A DNA stretch of 64,000 nt from Bin5 sp965218625 (GTDB taxonomy: Bacteria; Chloroflexota; Anaerolineae; Caldilineales; Caldilineaceae). This document shows, piece after piece, positions 46,810-57,135 of this stretch. The translations under genes and the position numbers were made by a program. Every line of letters begins with the position of its first letter. Position 1 is the first letter of the stretch. Location of the stretch: positions 248,001 to 312,000 of the forward strand of contig CBDCLG010000014.1 in the NCBI GenBank assembly GCA_965218625.1, written 5' to 3'. The notes beneath the pieces are model-generated. The model was given only the letters and a program-made list of their open reading frames with translations, had not been told where the DNA came from and searched no databases.

Positions 46810-47108
46810 ATTGAAGACGGGAATTAGCGTATGTTCGGCCTCTGGCGGGTGTTTCAGCACGGAGACGCTGGCGGGGCCGTTCTCTTCGGTCAGAATTTAA
46901 CCGGGATCTTCTTTAGAGGAAGGTTAATGCCTGTGCTGTTCAAGCGTTAAGTGTGAGTTTCGTTGAGTTGGATGCTGGATAACGATTGAAAGGCGAAGCA
47001 CGGTGCGTCGTTATTGCACTGTCCATGGAACGAAAGACGACGGCGAGCAGTGCAATGCGAATGATAGCCGACGAAGGCAGTTTTTGTCTAAGGGGAAAGG
47101 TGTTGGTT
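46810..47108. repeat. Intergenic flank of copies B and C, with conserved 3' repeat copy 2
   Basis: About 300 bp. The last 50 bp (about 47059-47108) repeat the block seen at 33964-34013, with GAATGATAGCCGA, TTTTTGTCTAAGGGG and GGTTTCAGCGG. No gene. Confidence 0.5.
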
Positions 47109-50100
47109 TCAGCGGTGTTCGGCCAGGTGCAGGTGTGCGAGCGTGGTTTCTGGCTGCCAGACATCGATCTGGACGGTTGGAATTTGGGTGATGAAGTCGT
47201 AGACGACGATGCGGAGCTCGTAGTCGCCTGTAGGGAGGTCGGATGGGAGGTGTAGGATGTTCATGGTATCGACTGGTTCGGCGGGTTGCCAGTGGCTGGA
47301 GGGTCTGTGTTCGGCGTTCCAGAGGACGGTATCCTGTTGGAAGGCTCTTTCGCCGTTGGCGTCATAGAGGCGGAAGGAGATCACATAGTCTGAAGAGAGT
47401 GCGGGTTGAGTCTGCCATTGGAGGAGGCTCCAGAGTGCGCGTGCCGGCCCCAGTTGTAGGGGTTGTCCGGGTTGCAGTTTGTCTGAGTGGTGTCCGAGGG
47501 CAATTGCATTTAGGGCGATGCCGCCGTCGTAATTGATGTTCAGGGGGTGGAGGTATTCGTAGAAGAGCCAGGGGCGGTCGAAGGAGAGGTCAGCGTAGTT
47601 GTGTAAAGAGAAGCCGTCGTAGTGTACGCTGCCGAGGAAGCGGGCGTACCTGGTGAGGAGGAAGTTAAGAGGGAGGGCGTTATCGTTGATCCAAGAGCTA
47701 TCGGAATGCCAGTCGACAACTTTTATTATGGCGTTCTGTTTTGATTGCAGCAGGGCGGATTGGACGAGTTGAGGCAGGTTGGGGTTATCCAAGGGGAAGA
47801 CATGTACGGGAGCGATGTTGTGGGACAGGAGGTGGAAATTGACGGAGCGATGGTTATGGAAACCTGGGACGAGGTAGACGGAGTCGTGGTTGGGGTTTTG
47901 TTGGGGGAGTGTCTGAGCCAGAGCGGGCGGTTCGGCGGGGCAGATGTCGCAGGTAGTGAGGAGGACGTGGTCGAGCATGATGTGGCCGTTGTCGCCGAGT
48001 TCGAAGTCGAAGAGTTGAAGCTGGAGAGTTTTGCCGGCAACGTAACCGAGAGGATGGATGATGAGTTCGAAGCGTTCGGGATTGGAGCCGCGCCAGAGGG
48101 CGGCTTCTTCGCCGTCGGCGAGGAGTCGGAGGCCGACGCCGTCGAGGTCGCTGCTGGCGATGAGGAAGGCGAGGAAGTGGTTGTGTTCGGCGGAGAAGGT
48201 AGGAGAGAGTGCGGTGCCGGTAGCCTGGTTGCCAATGGAGTGGTGGTAGCTGGTGAGGAAGTTAGAGTCGGCGCGGTTCCAGAGGAGCGGTTGGCCGTGG
48301 TAATTGTCGTGTTGGTTGAAGTTGCTGAAGGCCAGTCCTGAGAGAAGCCAGCCGTCGAAATGGTTTTTGAAGTGTGCGAGGAAACGTTGGCCGACGTAGG
48401 AGTGTTGTTCGAGGCGGAAGCGGTTGAGGTTGGGCACGTTGATGGAGAAGTTGTAATTGGCTACCAGTTCGCGTTCGGCGAAGCGGGACGTAGCCCATTG
48501 CGCACTGACGGCGTTGAAGGGCATCCAGAGTTCGGGTCCGACTTTGACGGCATAGTCTGCGATGTTCAGTGCATCGTCGGCGCTGGAAGTCGGGCCGAAG
48601 TGCCTGAAGTTGACACCGCGCTGCTTGAAGTATTCGGGTGGCGGCAGACGGTCGTGGGCAATTTTGCGTTCCTGATTGGAATGGGTAACCGGCGTGCGCG
48701 CCACGGTTGCATCGAGCAGGCCCCAGTTGTCGACGACTTTCAGGTCCGGGATGAAATAGTACACTCCCGAGCCCACTGTCCCCAGGGCGTCCTCCGGGAA
48801 GAAACCGCGCTCAATCTGTTCGTACGGCTTCCATTTGAGTGTAATCTTGTTGGCGAAGTTGCGGTGCTCAGAGAAGCGTACGCCGACCCAATTCAGGCTA
48901 CACTGCCGACGCAGATCGTTGGAGATAGAGGCGAGTGCTGGCATGCCGGGCGCGGCCAGCAGCCAGCCTGCGTTTTCCTGATGGAGCTCGGCATACGGGG
49001 CCCCGGTCTGGCTGCGAATGGCTGCGTCTTCGAAGAGCAAGAATCCCTGGATGGCGTTGGCGTAGAAGAGGATGGGCAGGAAGAGAGCGATAGCGCAGAT
49101 TTTTTTTTCTGATGCCCAAATCGGGACTTGGGGCAGTCTTCGCAGGCCGGCAGTGGTTTTGGCGGCGAGGAGAGCGATGGCGTCGGCAGCGGGGAGGGCG
49201 AGGAGAGGCCAGTAGAAGTCGAGTGGGCGGTACTCGAAGTGGTCGCCGCCGATGGGTAGGAGGTAGGCCATGTGAGCGGCGACGCAGAGTAGTGGGAGTG
49301 CATAGATGCCGTCGCGTTGCAATAGCCAGCGTGAGCGCAGGGCGAGTGAGGTGAGAGGGAGGAGGAGATAGAGTCCTGTTTCGAGCGCGGCAGCCCAGAG
49401 GTAACGGAAGCCGGACTCGTACCAAGGGCGGACATGTTTGGCGTAGTAGGTATTTGGCAGCCATTCGCCGTAGTAGGCGTATCGGAAGAGGAAATGTGCG
49501 GCGACGATAAGTGCGAAGGGTGCGACCAGGTAGAGGGTCTGGCGGAGGAGTCTGGCGCTGAGTTTTTTATCAGTGAAGAGTTGTTGGAGAGGGAACCAGG
49601 CGAAGCAGCAAGCGGCGAGGAGGAGGCCTTCAGGTCGTGTGAGTTCGGCTGCGGCGAGAGAGAGAGAGGCAATGAGCAGGCCGCGGGTGGAGTTGGTGTA
49701 GAGGCTGAGGCAGACGACGGCGGCGACGATGAAGAAGGTAAACTGACGGGTTTCGAGGCCTCCGCCGGAGGTCCAGACGGCGAAGGTGGCGCTGGAGCAG
49801 AGGAGACCGAGAGCCATCCAAGCGACGAGGCTGCGGGACTGGAGTGCGGGGAGACGAGCGGTCCACCAGAGGAGGGCGGCGATGGTGGCGGCGGTGTAGG
49901 CGACGGAGAGCCATGGTGCGGCGGATTCGGGTCGGATATTGAAGAGAGTCCAGAGTGCGGCGAGTTCGAGGATCCAGAGGAAGTTGGTATAGCCTTCGAC
50001 GCGTTCGCCGGGGTTGAAGACGAGGCCGTGACCATCGATGAGGTTACGGGTGTAGCGGAAGCTGATGAAGGCGTCGTCGGTGAGGAACCAGGCGACGGAG

Positions 50101-50198
50101 GCGAGCCAGGCCAGGAGCGCGAGCCATGGCAGGAAGGAGAGGAGAGAAAGAGGGGACAGGTTCAGGTGCGCCAGCGGCCTGCGCAAGGAATTCGCCAT
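47109..50198 (-). CDS. GT-C-type membrane glycosyltransferase paralogue C
   Basis: A 1,029-residue member of the array, ATG 50198, Asp-Asp at 41-42. It has the same plan as copy B. The first 380 residues are almost the same as copy D, including the cluster FHFLFRYAYYGE-type segment and YAKHVRPWYESGFRYLWAAA. The second half is almost identical at DNA level to the copy at the window end (61700-63168). A run of nine A residues (49100-49108 on the minus strand) encodes Lys-Lys in SEKKICAIALFLP, inside the membrane domain. The region of residues about 385-536 is variable. The protein looks intact. Confidence 0.82.
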   Translation of the reverse strand: MANSLRRPLAHLNLSPLSLLSFLPWLALLAWLASVAWFLTDDAFISFRYTRNLIDGHGLVFNPGERVEGYTNFLWILELAALWTLFNIRPESAAPWLSVAYTAATIAALLWWTARLPALQSRSLVAWMALGLLCSSATFAVWTSGGGLETRQFTFFIVAAVVCLSLYTNSTRGLLIASLSLAAAELTRPEGLLLAACCFAWFPLQQLFTDKKLSARLLRQTLYLVAPFALIVAAHFLFRYAYYGEWLPNTYYAKHVRPWYESGFRYLWAAALETGLYLLLPLTSLALRSRWLLQRDGIYALPLLCVAAHMAYLLPIGGDHFEYRPLDFYWPLLALPAADAIALLAAKTTAGLRRLPQVPIWASEKKICAIALFLPILFYANAIQGFLLFEDAAIRSQTGAPYAELHQENAGWLLAAPGMPALASISNDLRRQCSLNWVGVRFSEHRNFANKITLKWKPYEQIERGFFPEDALGTVGSGVYYFIPDLKVVDNWGLLDATVARTPVTHSNQERKIAHDRLPPPEYFKQRGVNFRHFGPTSSADDALNIADYAVKVGPELWMPFNAVSAQWATSRFAERELVANYNFSINVPNLNRFRLEQHSYVGQRFLAHFKNHFDGWLLSGLAFSNFNQHDNYHGQPLLWNRADSNFLTSYHHSIGNQATGTALSPTFSAEHNHFLAFLIASSDLDGVGLRLLADGEEAALWRGSNPERFELIIHPLGYVAGKTLQLQLFDFELGDNGHIMLDHVLLTTCDICPAEPPALAQTLPQQNPNHDSVYLVPGFHNHRSVNFHLLSHNIAPVHVFPLDNPNLPQLVQSALLQSKQNAIIKVVDWHSDSSWINDNALPLNFLLTRYARFLGSVHYDGFSLHNYADLSFDRPWLFYEYLHPLNINYDGGIALNAIALGHHSDKLQPGQPLQLGPARALWSLLQWQTQPALSSDYVISFRLYDANGERAFQQDTVLWNAEHRPSSHWQPAEPVDTMNILHLPSDLPTGDYELRIVVYDFITQIPTVQIDVWQPETTLAHLHLAEHR
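49100..49108 (-). repeat. A9 homopolymer in coding sequence (copy C)
   Basis: Nine A on the coding strand inside the membrane domain. The last copy also has nine (63690-63698), while copy D has eight (52497-52504). Such runs are prone to slippage. Confidence 0.7.
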
Positions 50199-50499
50199 GT
50201 TGATGTAGTACGGTCGCGGGTGTCAGGTTTGTCGCTGCGTCTGAAGAACATAGTTGCTGGCGGGGTTACAGGCCCAGATTTGAGCGGATTCACTTTTTCT
50301 GTCGCGAGGAGGTGTTGTCCGGCGCTGAACAACTGTGAAGTGTGAGACGGGCCGGGTCCTACGCCGGAAAGCGTAGGTCAGAAGACGCCCCGTGTGTCGT
50401 CTGTGCGCGCTGCACGCGAAACGAAAAAAGGGTGTTGGTAGCGCAGTACGAATGATAGCCGACAATGGCAGTTTCTGTCTAAGGGGTATTGCGTTAATT
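50199..50499. repeat. Intergenic flank of copies C and D, with conserved 3' repeat copy 3
   Basis: About 300 bp. The last 50 bp (about 50450-50499) match the 3' repeat with GAATGATAGCCGA, TTTCTGTCTAAGGGG and AATTTCAGCGG. No gene. Confidence 0.5.
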
Positions 50500-53400
50500 T
50501 CAGCGGGGTTCGGCCAGGAGCAGGTGAGCGAGGGTGGTTTCCGGCTGCCAAACATCAATCTGGACGGTCGGGATCTGTGTTTCGAAGTCGTAGACGACCA
50601 GGCGGAGTTCGTAGTTGCCGGCCGGGAGGTCGTGCGGGAGGTGGAGTGTGGTCATGGTTTCGATTGGTTCGGCGTCGGGCCAGTGGCTGGTGGGCCACTG
50701 GTCGTGGTCCCAGAGAACAGTGTCATGCTGGAAGGCTCTTTCGCCATTGGAATCGTAGAGGCGGAGGGAAATCGCATAGTCTGAATCCAGTTCGGGTTCG
50801 GTCTGCCACTGCAGGACACCCCACAGGACGCGTTCTTGTTCGAGGTTGAAGGGTTGTTCGAGTGGGAGCTGGTCGGGGCCGCGGCCGAGAGCAAGCCCCT
50901 GGAGGGCGATTCCGCCGTCATAGTTGATGGTCAGCGGCTCGAGGTAGTCATAGAACAACCATGGGCGCTTGAAGGAGATGTCTGCGTAGTTGTGGACCGT
51001 AAACTGGTCGTAGACGTCGCTGCCGAGGAAGCGCCCGAATTTAGTTAGAAGAAAGGTCAAAGGTTGGGCGTTATCGTTGATCCAGACGTTCTCGCTGTTC
51101 CACTGTACAATCTTTACTTCAGCAAGGTCTTTCGCAGCGGCCAGCCTGGATTCGACCACCTGTGCCAAGTCGGGTGTTTCAACTGGCACGACAAGAGAGT
51201 GAACCTCGTCTTGAGACGGCAGGTGATATTTGACACCGGATTTGACTACGTCGTGTGCCGGAATGAGGTAAACGGAGTCATTGTTGGCGGGTTGAGCGCT
51301 GAGGGCGCGGGCCAAGGCGATGGGCTCTTGCGGACATAGTTCGCAAGTTGCCAGCATGACGTGGTCGAGCATGACGTGTCCCAAGTCGTTAGTGTCGCGG
51401 TCGAAGAGTTCCAGTTGGAGGGTTTTGCCGGCGACGTAGCCTAGTGGATGGACAACGAATTGGAACCAATCACCCCCTGGGCCACGCCAGACCGAGACTT
51501 CACGGCCATCGGCGAGGAGGCGGAGGCCGACGTTGCTGCGCTCGCCGCCTGCGATGAGGAAGGAGAGATAGTCATCGGCAGTTGCGGTGAACTCCGGTGA
51601 GAGCGCCGTGCCGACTGCCCGGTCCCCCTTGGTAGGGTGGTAGCTGGTTAGGAAGCCGCCGTCGGCACGGTTCCAGATCAGTGCTTGTCCTTCGTAATCG
51701 GCGTGCTGGCTGTAGTTGCTGATACCATCTCCGGACAGCTTCCAGCCGTCGAATTCGTTTTCGAAGATTCCGAGAAAGCTTTTGCCGACGTAGGTAGATC
51801 GGCCTGCGCGAAAGAAGTTGCGATCTGGATCGGTTGTGGCAAAAGTTAATTTGGTAATCAGTTGGTAGCCGGCGAAGCGTTCCATTGCCCACTCAGCGTT
51901 GGTAACGTTGAAGGGCATCCAGAGTTCGGGGCCGAACTTGACTGCGAAGTGTGCGTGTTGCAACGCCTTGCCCTCGTCGGAGACTGCTGGGAACAAACGG
52001 AAGTTGACGCCTCGCTGTTTGAGGTAATTGTGAGTGGGCCGTCGGTCGTGCGCCATGAGTCGATCGGCGTTGGAATGGGTGACCGGCGTGCGTGCGACGG
52101 TTGCGTCAACCAGGCCATGTTTATCGATGACTTTCAGGTCTGGAATGTAATAGAATTTCCCAAGGCCGCCTTGGTGCATCAGGGCGTCATCGGGGATGAA
52201 GCCGCGCTCCATTTTTTCGTATGGTTTAAACTGTTCTTGCTGCAGTTTCATCAATTCGCGGTGTTCGGGGAGTGGGGAACCAACGTGGAGAAGGGTAGAT
52301 TGCTGGCGCAGGTCATTGGAGATGGCGGTGATGGCCGACATGCCAGGTGCAGCCATGAGCCAGCCTGCGTTTTCTTCATTGAGTTCGATAAACACGAATC
52401 GCAGGCGTTCGCGAATTTTGGCACCTTCGAAGAGCAGAGTTCCCTGGACGGCGTTGGCGTAGAAGAGGATGGGCAGGAAGAGAGCGATAGCGCAGATTTT
52501 TTTTCCTGATGCCCAAAGCGGGACTTGGGGCAGTCTTGGCAGGCTGGCTGTGGTTTTAGCGGCGAGGAGAGCGATGGCATCGGCAGCGGGGAGGGCGAGG
52601 AGAGGCCAGTAGAAGTCGAGTGGGCGGTACTCGAAGTGGTCGCCGCCGATGGGTAGGAGGTAGGCCATGTGAGCGGCGACGCAGAGTAGTGGGAGTGCAT
52701 AGATGCCGTCGCGTTGCAATAGCCAGCGTGAGCGGAGGGCGAGTGAGGTGAGAGGGAGGAGGAGATAGAGTCCTGTTTCGAGCGCGGCAGCCCAGAGGTA
52801 ACGGAAGCCGGACTCGTACCAAGGGCGGACGTGTTTGGCGTAGTAGGTATTTGGCAGCCATTCGCCGTAGTAGGCGTATCGGAAGAGGAAGTGAGCGGCG
52901 ACGATAAGTGCGAAGGGAGCGACCAGGTAGAGGGTCTGGCGGAGGAGTCTGGCGCTGATTTTTTTATCAGTGAAGAGTCGTTGGAGAGGGAACCAGGCGA
53001 AGCAGCAAGCGGCGAGGAGTAGAGCTTCAGGACGTGTGAGTTCGGCGGCGGCGAGAGAGAGAGAGGCAATGAGCAGGCCGCGGGTGGAGTTGGCGTAGAG
53101 GCTGAGGCAGACGACGGCAGTGACGATAAAGAAGGTAAACTGACGGGTTTCGAGGCCGCCGCCGGAGGTCCAGACGGCGAAGGTGGCGCTGGAGCAGAGG
53201 AGACCGAGAGCCATCCAAGTGACGAGGCTGCGGGACTGGAGTGCGGGGAGACGAGCGGTCCACCAGAGGAGGGCGGCGATGGTGGCGGCGGTGTAGGCGA
53301 CGGAGAGCCATGGTGCGGCGGATTCGGGTCGGATATTGAAGATGGCCCAGAGTGCGGCGAGTTCGAGGATCCAGAGGAAGTTGGTATAGCCTTCGACGCG

Positions 53401-53595
53401 TTCGCCGGGGTTGAAGACGAGGCCGTGACCATCGATGAGGTTGCGGATGTAGCGGAAGCTGATGAAGGCGTCGTCGGTGAGGAACCAGGCGACGGAGGCG
53501 AGCCAGGCCAGGAGCGCCAGCCATGGCAGGAAGGAGAGGAGAGAAAGAGGGGACAGGTTCAGGTGCTTCAGGGCATTTTTCGAAGTATTGGCCAT
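50500..53595 (-). CDS. GT-C-type membrane glycosyltransferase paralogue D
   Basis: About 1,031 residues from ATG 53595, again placing Asp-Asp at 41-42. The membrane half is nearly identical to copy C, but from about residue 400 the two diverge strongly. The soluble half keeps the same modules: HGLVDATVARTPVTHSN, FDGWKLSGDGISNYSQHADY, HVMLDHVMLATC and PTVQIDVWQPETTLAHLLLA. A segment of the membrane domain (52925-53050) is the same as in copy F. This supports mosaic exchange. The protein looks intact, with an extracytoplasmic soluble half. Confidence 0.82.
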   Translation of the reverse strand: MANTSKNALKHLNLSPLSLLSFLPWLALLAWLASVAWFLTDDAFISFRYIRNLIDGHGLVFNPGERVEGYTNFLWILELAALWAIFNIRPESAAPWLSVAYTAATIAALLWWTARLPALQSRSLVTWMALGLLCSSATFAVWTSGGGLETRQFTFFIVTAVVCLSLYANSTRGLLIASLSLAAAELTRPEALLLAACCFAWFPLQRLFTDKKISARLLRQTLYLVAPFALIVAAHFLFRYAYYGEWLPNTYYAKHVRPWYESGFRYLWAAALETGLYLLLPLTSLALRSRWLLQRDGIYALPLLCVAAHMAYLLPIGGDHFEYRPLDFYWPLLALPAADAIALLAAKTTASLPRLPQVPLWASGKKICAIALFLPILFYANAVQGTLLFEGAKIRERLRFVFIELNEENAGWLMAAPGMSAITAISNDLRQQSTLLHVGSPLPEHRELMKLQQEQFKPYEKMERGFIPDDALMHQGGLGKFYYIPDLKVIDKHGLVDATVARTPVTHSNADRLMAHDRRPTHNYLKQRGVNFRLFPAVSDEGKALQHAHFAVKFGPELWMPFNVTNAEWAMERFAGYQLITKLTFATTDPDRNFFRAGRSTYVGKSFLGIFENEFDGWKLSGDGISNYSQHADYEGQALIWNRADGGFLTSYHPTKGDRAVGTALSPEFTATADDYLSFLIAGGERSNVGLRLLADGREVSVWRGPGGDWFQFVVHPLGYVAGKTLQLELFDRDTNDLGHVMLDHVMLATCELCPQEPIALARALSAQPANNDSVYLIPAHDVVKSGVKYHLPSQDEVHSLVVPVETPDLAQVVESRLAAAKDLAEVKIVQWNSENVWINDNAQPLTFLLTKFGRFLGSDVYDQFTVHNYADISFKRPWLFYDYLEPLTINYDGGIALQGLALGRGPDQLPLEQPFNLEQERVLWGVLQWQTEPELDSDYAISLRLYDSNGERAFQHDTVLWDHDQWPTSHWPDAEPIETMTTLHLPHDLPAGNYELRLVVYDFETQIPTVQIDVWQPETTLAHLLLAEPR

Positions 53596-54003
53596 ATGTG
53601 AAACCACCCGCGGGGATCGAAGGGGGGCGGCAGGAGGCAATGGTTACGGGTAAGCTGCGGGCCCACATGCAGGACCGGAAACATAAAAGCGACAGACTGA
53701 GAAACCATGGTAAGACACGGCTCAAGTTTAACAAAATTTTGAAAGGCAAGATGGGCATTTGGCCTGCGCCGGAGCACTGCCTCTCTACCAGCAGCCAATT
53801 GGTCTGTGTGAAAGAAGCTGAAGGGGTCTGGAGACAGGTTGAATCGTTTGGGCACCTTGTTGCAATGAACAGCGACCAGTTTGTCCTTGCAGGAAGCGCG
53901 GGAAACCGGTCCTGTCGGGAAGGCAGACGAAGGATGGAACATCACGGGCTATCCTGGTTCCGGGCTGACGGCGACCGCGCATCATATTCAGGCCGTACAT
54001 CGA
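53596..54003. other. Gap between copies D and E
   Basis: About 410 bp with no supported gene and no copy of the 3' repeat block. It is less GC-rich than the genes around it and probably carries the promoter of copy D. Confidence 0.4.
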
Positions 54004-57000
54004 TTATCGGTTATCGACCTGCGCCGTGTGCAGGCGCGCCAGCGTTGTTTCCGGCTTCCAGACGTCAATTTGAACGGTCGGGATCTGTGTTTGGAAGTCG
54101 TATACGACGAGGCGCAATTCGTATTCGCCGGGCGGGAGGTCGGCCGGAAACTGGAGCAGGGCGATGGTCTGGACCGATTCACCGGCAGGCCAGTAGCTGG
54201 TAGGCAGATGGATCGGGTTCCAGAGGACGGCATCCTGCTGGAAGGCTCGCTCGCCCTTGGCATTGTAGAGGCGCAGGGAGGTCACGAAGTCTGTCTCCAG
54301 TGCGGGTTCGGTCTGCCACTTCAGGAGGCCCCACAGAGCGCGCTCTTGTTTCAGGTTGAGAGGGTGTCCATGCCGGAGTTGCTCGGTGTGGTGTCCGAAG
54401 GCAACTCCCTGCAGGACGATGCCGCCGTCATAGTTGATGTTCAGCGGCTGCAACGGTTCGTCGAAAGACCATGTGTGTTCAAAGGAGATGTCTATGTAGT
54501 TGTGGACCGTAAATTGGTCGTATTCGTGGCTGCCCAGGAAGCGGCCGTATTTGGTAAGGAGGAAGGCCAAGGGTTGTGCGTTGTCTCCAATCCAGGGAGT
54601 TTCGGATTTCCACTCCACAACTTTCACCATGGAGAGGTCCTGCGAGGCCGCGAGCGCGAACTCGACTTCCTGCGCCAGATTGGAAGCGTTCATATGGATT
54701 ACATGGGTTGGGGCAATGCCTTGGGACATGAAGTGGTATTCGACGGAGCGATGGTTGTGGATGCCGGGAATGAGGTAGGCCGTGACGCCGTCGGGCGGAT
54801 TGTGGATCAGGGCCTGTGCCAACGCCGGCGGCTCGGAGGGGCAGATGTTGCAAGTGGTCAGCAGGACGTGGTCGAGCATGATGTGGCCGCGGTCGCCGAG
54901 TTCGTAGTCGAAGAGTTCCAGTTGCAGGGTTTTGCCGGCCACGTAGCCGAGGGGATGGACAATCAACTCGAACTGTTTTGGATTGCTGCCGCGCCAGGCG
55001 GCGGTTTCCCGGCCATCAGCGAGAAGGCGAAGCCCGACGCCGTCGAGGTTGCCGCCGGCGATAAGGAAGGCGAGGTATTGGTCGTGCGCAGCAGTGAAAG
55101 TTGGCGAAAGGGCCCTGCCGGTTGCCTGGTTGCCCTTGGTGGGGTGGTAGCTGGTGAGGAAGTGTGAGTCGGCGCGTCCCCAGAGGAGCGGTTGGCCGTG
55201 GTAATTGGCGTGCTGGTTGAAGTTGCTGAAGGCGCGGCCGGACAGGTGCCACCCTTCGGAGCCGTCCTGGAAATGTGCGATGATTTCTTCGCCGACATAG
55301 GCGTGTTGGCCGATGAGGAAGCGGTTGCGGTCGGGATGGCTGGTTGAGAAGGTCTTTCTGGCCATTAGGTCGCGGTCGGCGAAGCGGGACGTCGCCCACT
55401 GGGCGTCGACGGTGTTGAAGGGCATCCAAAGGTCGGGGCCGAAGTTGACGGCGTAGTCTGCGACGTTCAGCGCGTCGGCGGCGCTGGAGGCCGGAAGAAA
55501 TATTTTGATGTTGACGCCGCGCTGTTTGTGGTACTCGGGCGTCGGGTGGCGGTCGTGGGCAATTTTGCGTTCCTGATTGGAATGGGTGACGGGCGTGCGC
55601 GCCACGGTTGCGTCGACGAGGCCATGTGAGTCGACGACTTTCAGGGCTGGCATGAAATAGAACCTTCCCATGGCTCCTTCTTCCATCAGCGCGTCATTGG
55701 GGATGAAACTGCGTTCCATTTGTTCGTATGGCATCCAACCTTGGGTAATCCAGTTTCCATAGTTGCGGTGATGGGCGAAGCGAATGCCGACCCAATGCTG
55801 ACCGATTAGATTGCGCATATCGTTGGAGACGGCGGTTAGCGCCGGCATGCCGGGCGCGGCCAGCAGCCAATCCGCGTTTTCCTGATTGAGTTCGGCATGC
55901 GCCTTGCCGGTCTGTGAGCGAATGGAAGCGTCTTCGAAAAGCAGGAATCCCTGAATTGCATTGGCGTAGAAGAGGACGGGTAGGAAGAGCACGATCCAGC
56001 AAGTTTCGGTAGCGGCGGGCCATCTGGTGAGTCGTGGCAGTCTCCGCATGCCGGATGCGGCTTTAGCGCCGAGGCGTGCGATGGCTTCGGCGGCGGGAAA
56101 GGCGAGGAGAGGCCAGTAGAAGTCGAGGGGGCGGTACTCGTAATGGTCGCCGCCGATCGGGAGGAGATAGGCCATGTGTGCGGCGACACAGAGAATGGGG
56201 AGGGCGAAAGAGAGATCGCGATGGTTCAGCCAGCGTGTGCGCAGGGCCAGGAAGGCGAGCGGAAGGAGGAGATAGAGTCCTGTTTCGAGCGCGGCGGCCC
56301 AGAGGTAACGGAAGCCGGACTCGTACCATGGGCGGACGTGTTTGGCGTAGTAGGTATTTGGGAGCCATTCGCCGTAGTAGGCGTAGCGGAAGAGGAAGTG
56401 TGCGGCGACGAGCAGGGCGAAGGGAGCAACCAGGTAGAGGGTCTGGCGGAGGAGCCCGGTGTTGACTCTTTTCTCTGTGATGAGTCGCTGGAGAGCGAAC
56501 CAGGCGAAACAGCAGGCGGCGAGCATGAGTCCTTCCGGTCGGGTCAATGCGGCGGCGGCGAGTGAGAACGAGGCGATGAGTAGACCGCGGGGGCTGTTGG
56601 CGTAGAGGTTGAGGCAGACGACTGCGGCGACGGTGAAGAAGGTGAATTGGCGCGTTTCAAGGCCGCCGGAGGTCCAGACGGCGAAGGTGGCGCTGGAGCA
56701 GAGGAGCCCGAGTGTCATCCAGGCGACGGGGCCGCGGTTGCGCAGAGAAGGCAGGCGTGCGGCCCACCAGAGGATGGCGGCGATGGTGGCGGCGGTATAG
56801 GCGACGGAAAGCCAAAGCGCCGCGTGTTCCGGGCGGATGCCGAAGACAGCCCAGAGCGCGGCGAGTTCGAGGATCCAGAGGAAGTTGGTATAGCCCTCGA
56901 CGTGTTCGCCGGGGTTGAAGACGAGGCCGTGACCTTCAATGAGGTTGCGAGTGTAGCGGAAGCTGATAAAGGCGTCGTCGCAGAGGAACCAGGCGAGGCT

Positions 57001-57078
57001 GGAGAGCCAAGCCAGGAGTGCAATCCATGGCAGATAGGCGATGGAGGCTACCATCAACCCCCCTTTGCGATCAAGCAT
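54004..57078 (-). CDS. GT-C-type membrane glycosyltransferase paralogue E
   Basis: A 1,024-residue member with a shorter, distinct N-terminus (MLDRKGGLMVASIAYLPWIA); Asp-Asp is therefore at 34-35. ATG 57078 and an ATG at 57054 are both plausible starts; each has purines upstream. The same modules follow: GHGLVFNPGEHVEGYTNF, RPWYESGFRYLWAAALETG, HGLVDATVARTPVTHSNQER, FSNFNQHANYHGQPLLWGRA and IMLDHVLLTTC. It differs from the other copies throughout, so it may be an older branch. It lies 57 bp from copy F and could be co-transcribed with it. Confidence 0.82.
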   Translation of the reverse strand: MLDRKGGLMVASIAYLPWIALLAWLSSLAWFLCDDAFISFRYTRNLIEGHGLVFNPGEHVEGYTNFLWILELAALWAVFGIRPEHAALWLSVAYTAATIAAILWWAARLPSLRNRGPVAWMTLGLLCSSATFAVWTSGGLETRQFTFFTVAAVVCLNLYANSPRGLLIASFSLAAAALTRPEGLMLAACCFAWFALQRLITEKRVNTGLLRQTLYLVAPFALLVAAHFLFRYAYYGEWLPNTYYAKHVRPWYESGFRYLWAAALETGLYLLLPLAFLALRTRWLNHRDLSFALPILCVAAHMAYLLPIGGDHYEYRPLDFYWPLLAFPAAEAIARLGAKAASGMRRLPRLTRWPAATETCWIVLFLPVLFYANAIQGFLLFEDASIRSQTGKAHAELNQENADWLLAAPGMPALTAVSNDMRNLIGQHWVGIRFAHHRNYGNWITQGWMPYEQMERSFIPNDALMEEGAMGRFYFMPALKVVDSHGLVDATVARTPVTHSNQERKIAHDRHPTPEYHKQRGVNIKIFLPASSAADALNVADYAVNFGPDLWMPFNTVDAQWATSRFADRDLMARKTFSTSHPDRNRFLIGQHAYVGEEIIAHFQDGSEGWHLSGRAFSNFNQHANYHGQPLLWGRADSHFLTSYHPTKGNQATGRALSPTFTAAHDQYLAFLIAGGNLDGVGLRLLADGRETAAWRGSNPKQFELIVHPLGYVAGKTLQLELFDYELGDRGHIMLDHVLLTTCNICPSEPPALAQALIHNPPDGVTAYLIPGIHNHRSVEYHFMSQGIAPTHVIHMNASNLAQEVEFALAASQDLSMVKVVEWKSETPWIGDNAQPLAFLLTKYGRFLGSHEYDQFTVHNYIDISFEHTWSFDEPLQPLNINYDGGIVLQGVAFGHHTEQLRHGHPLNLKQERALWGLLKWQTEPALETDFVTSLRLYNAKGERAFQQDAVLWNPIHLPTSYWPAGESVQTIALLQFPADLPPGEYELRLVVYDFQTQIPTVQIDVWKPETTLARLHTAQVDNR

Positions 57079-57135
57079 GTGGCGCTGTTCTTCCTCCTCA
57101 AAGCGACGGATTAACTGGCCGGCGGCGACTGTGCG

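Noticed and set aside
53881..55167. Long plus-strand frame opposite GT-C copy E (and similar frames at 48360, 49434, 51862, 58789)
   Set aside because: These are antisense shadows of the GC-rich GT-C genes, made of Gly, Glu and Val runs, and match no family.
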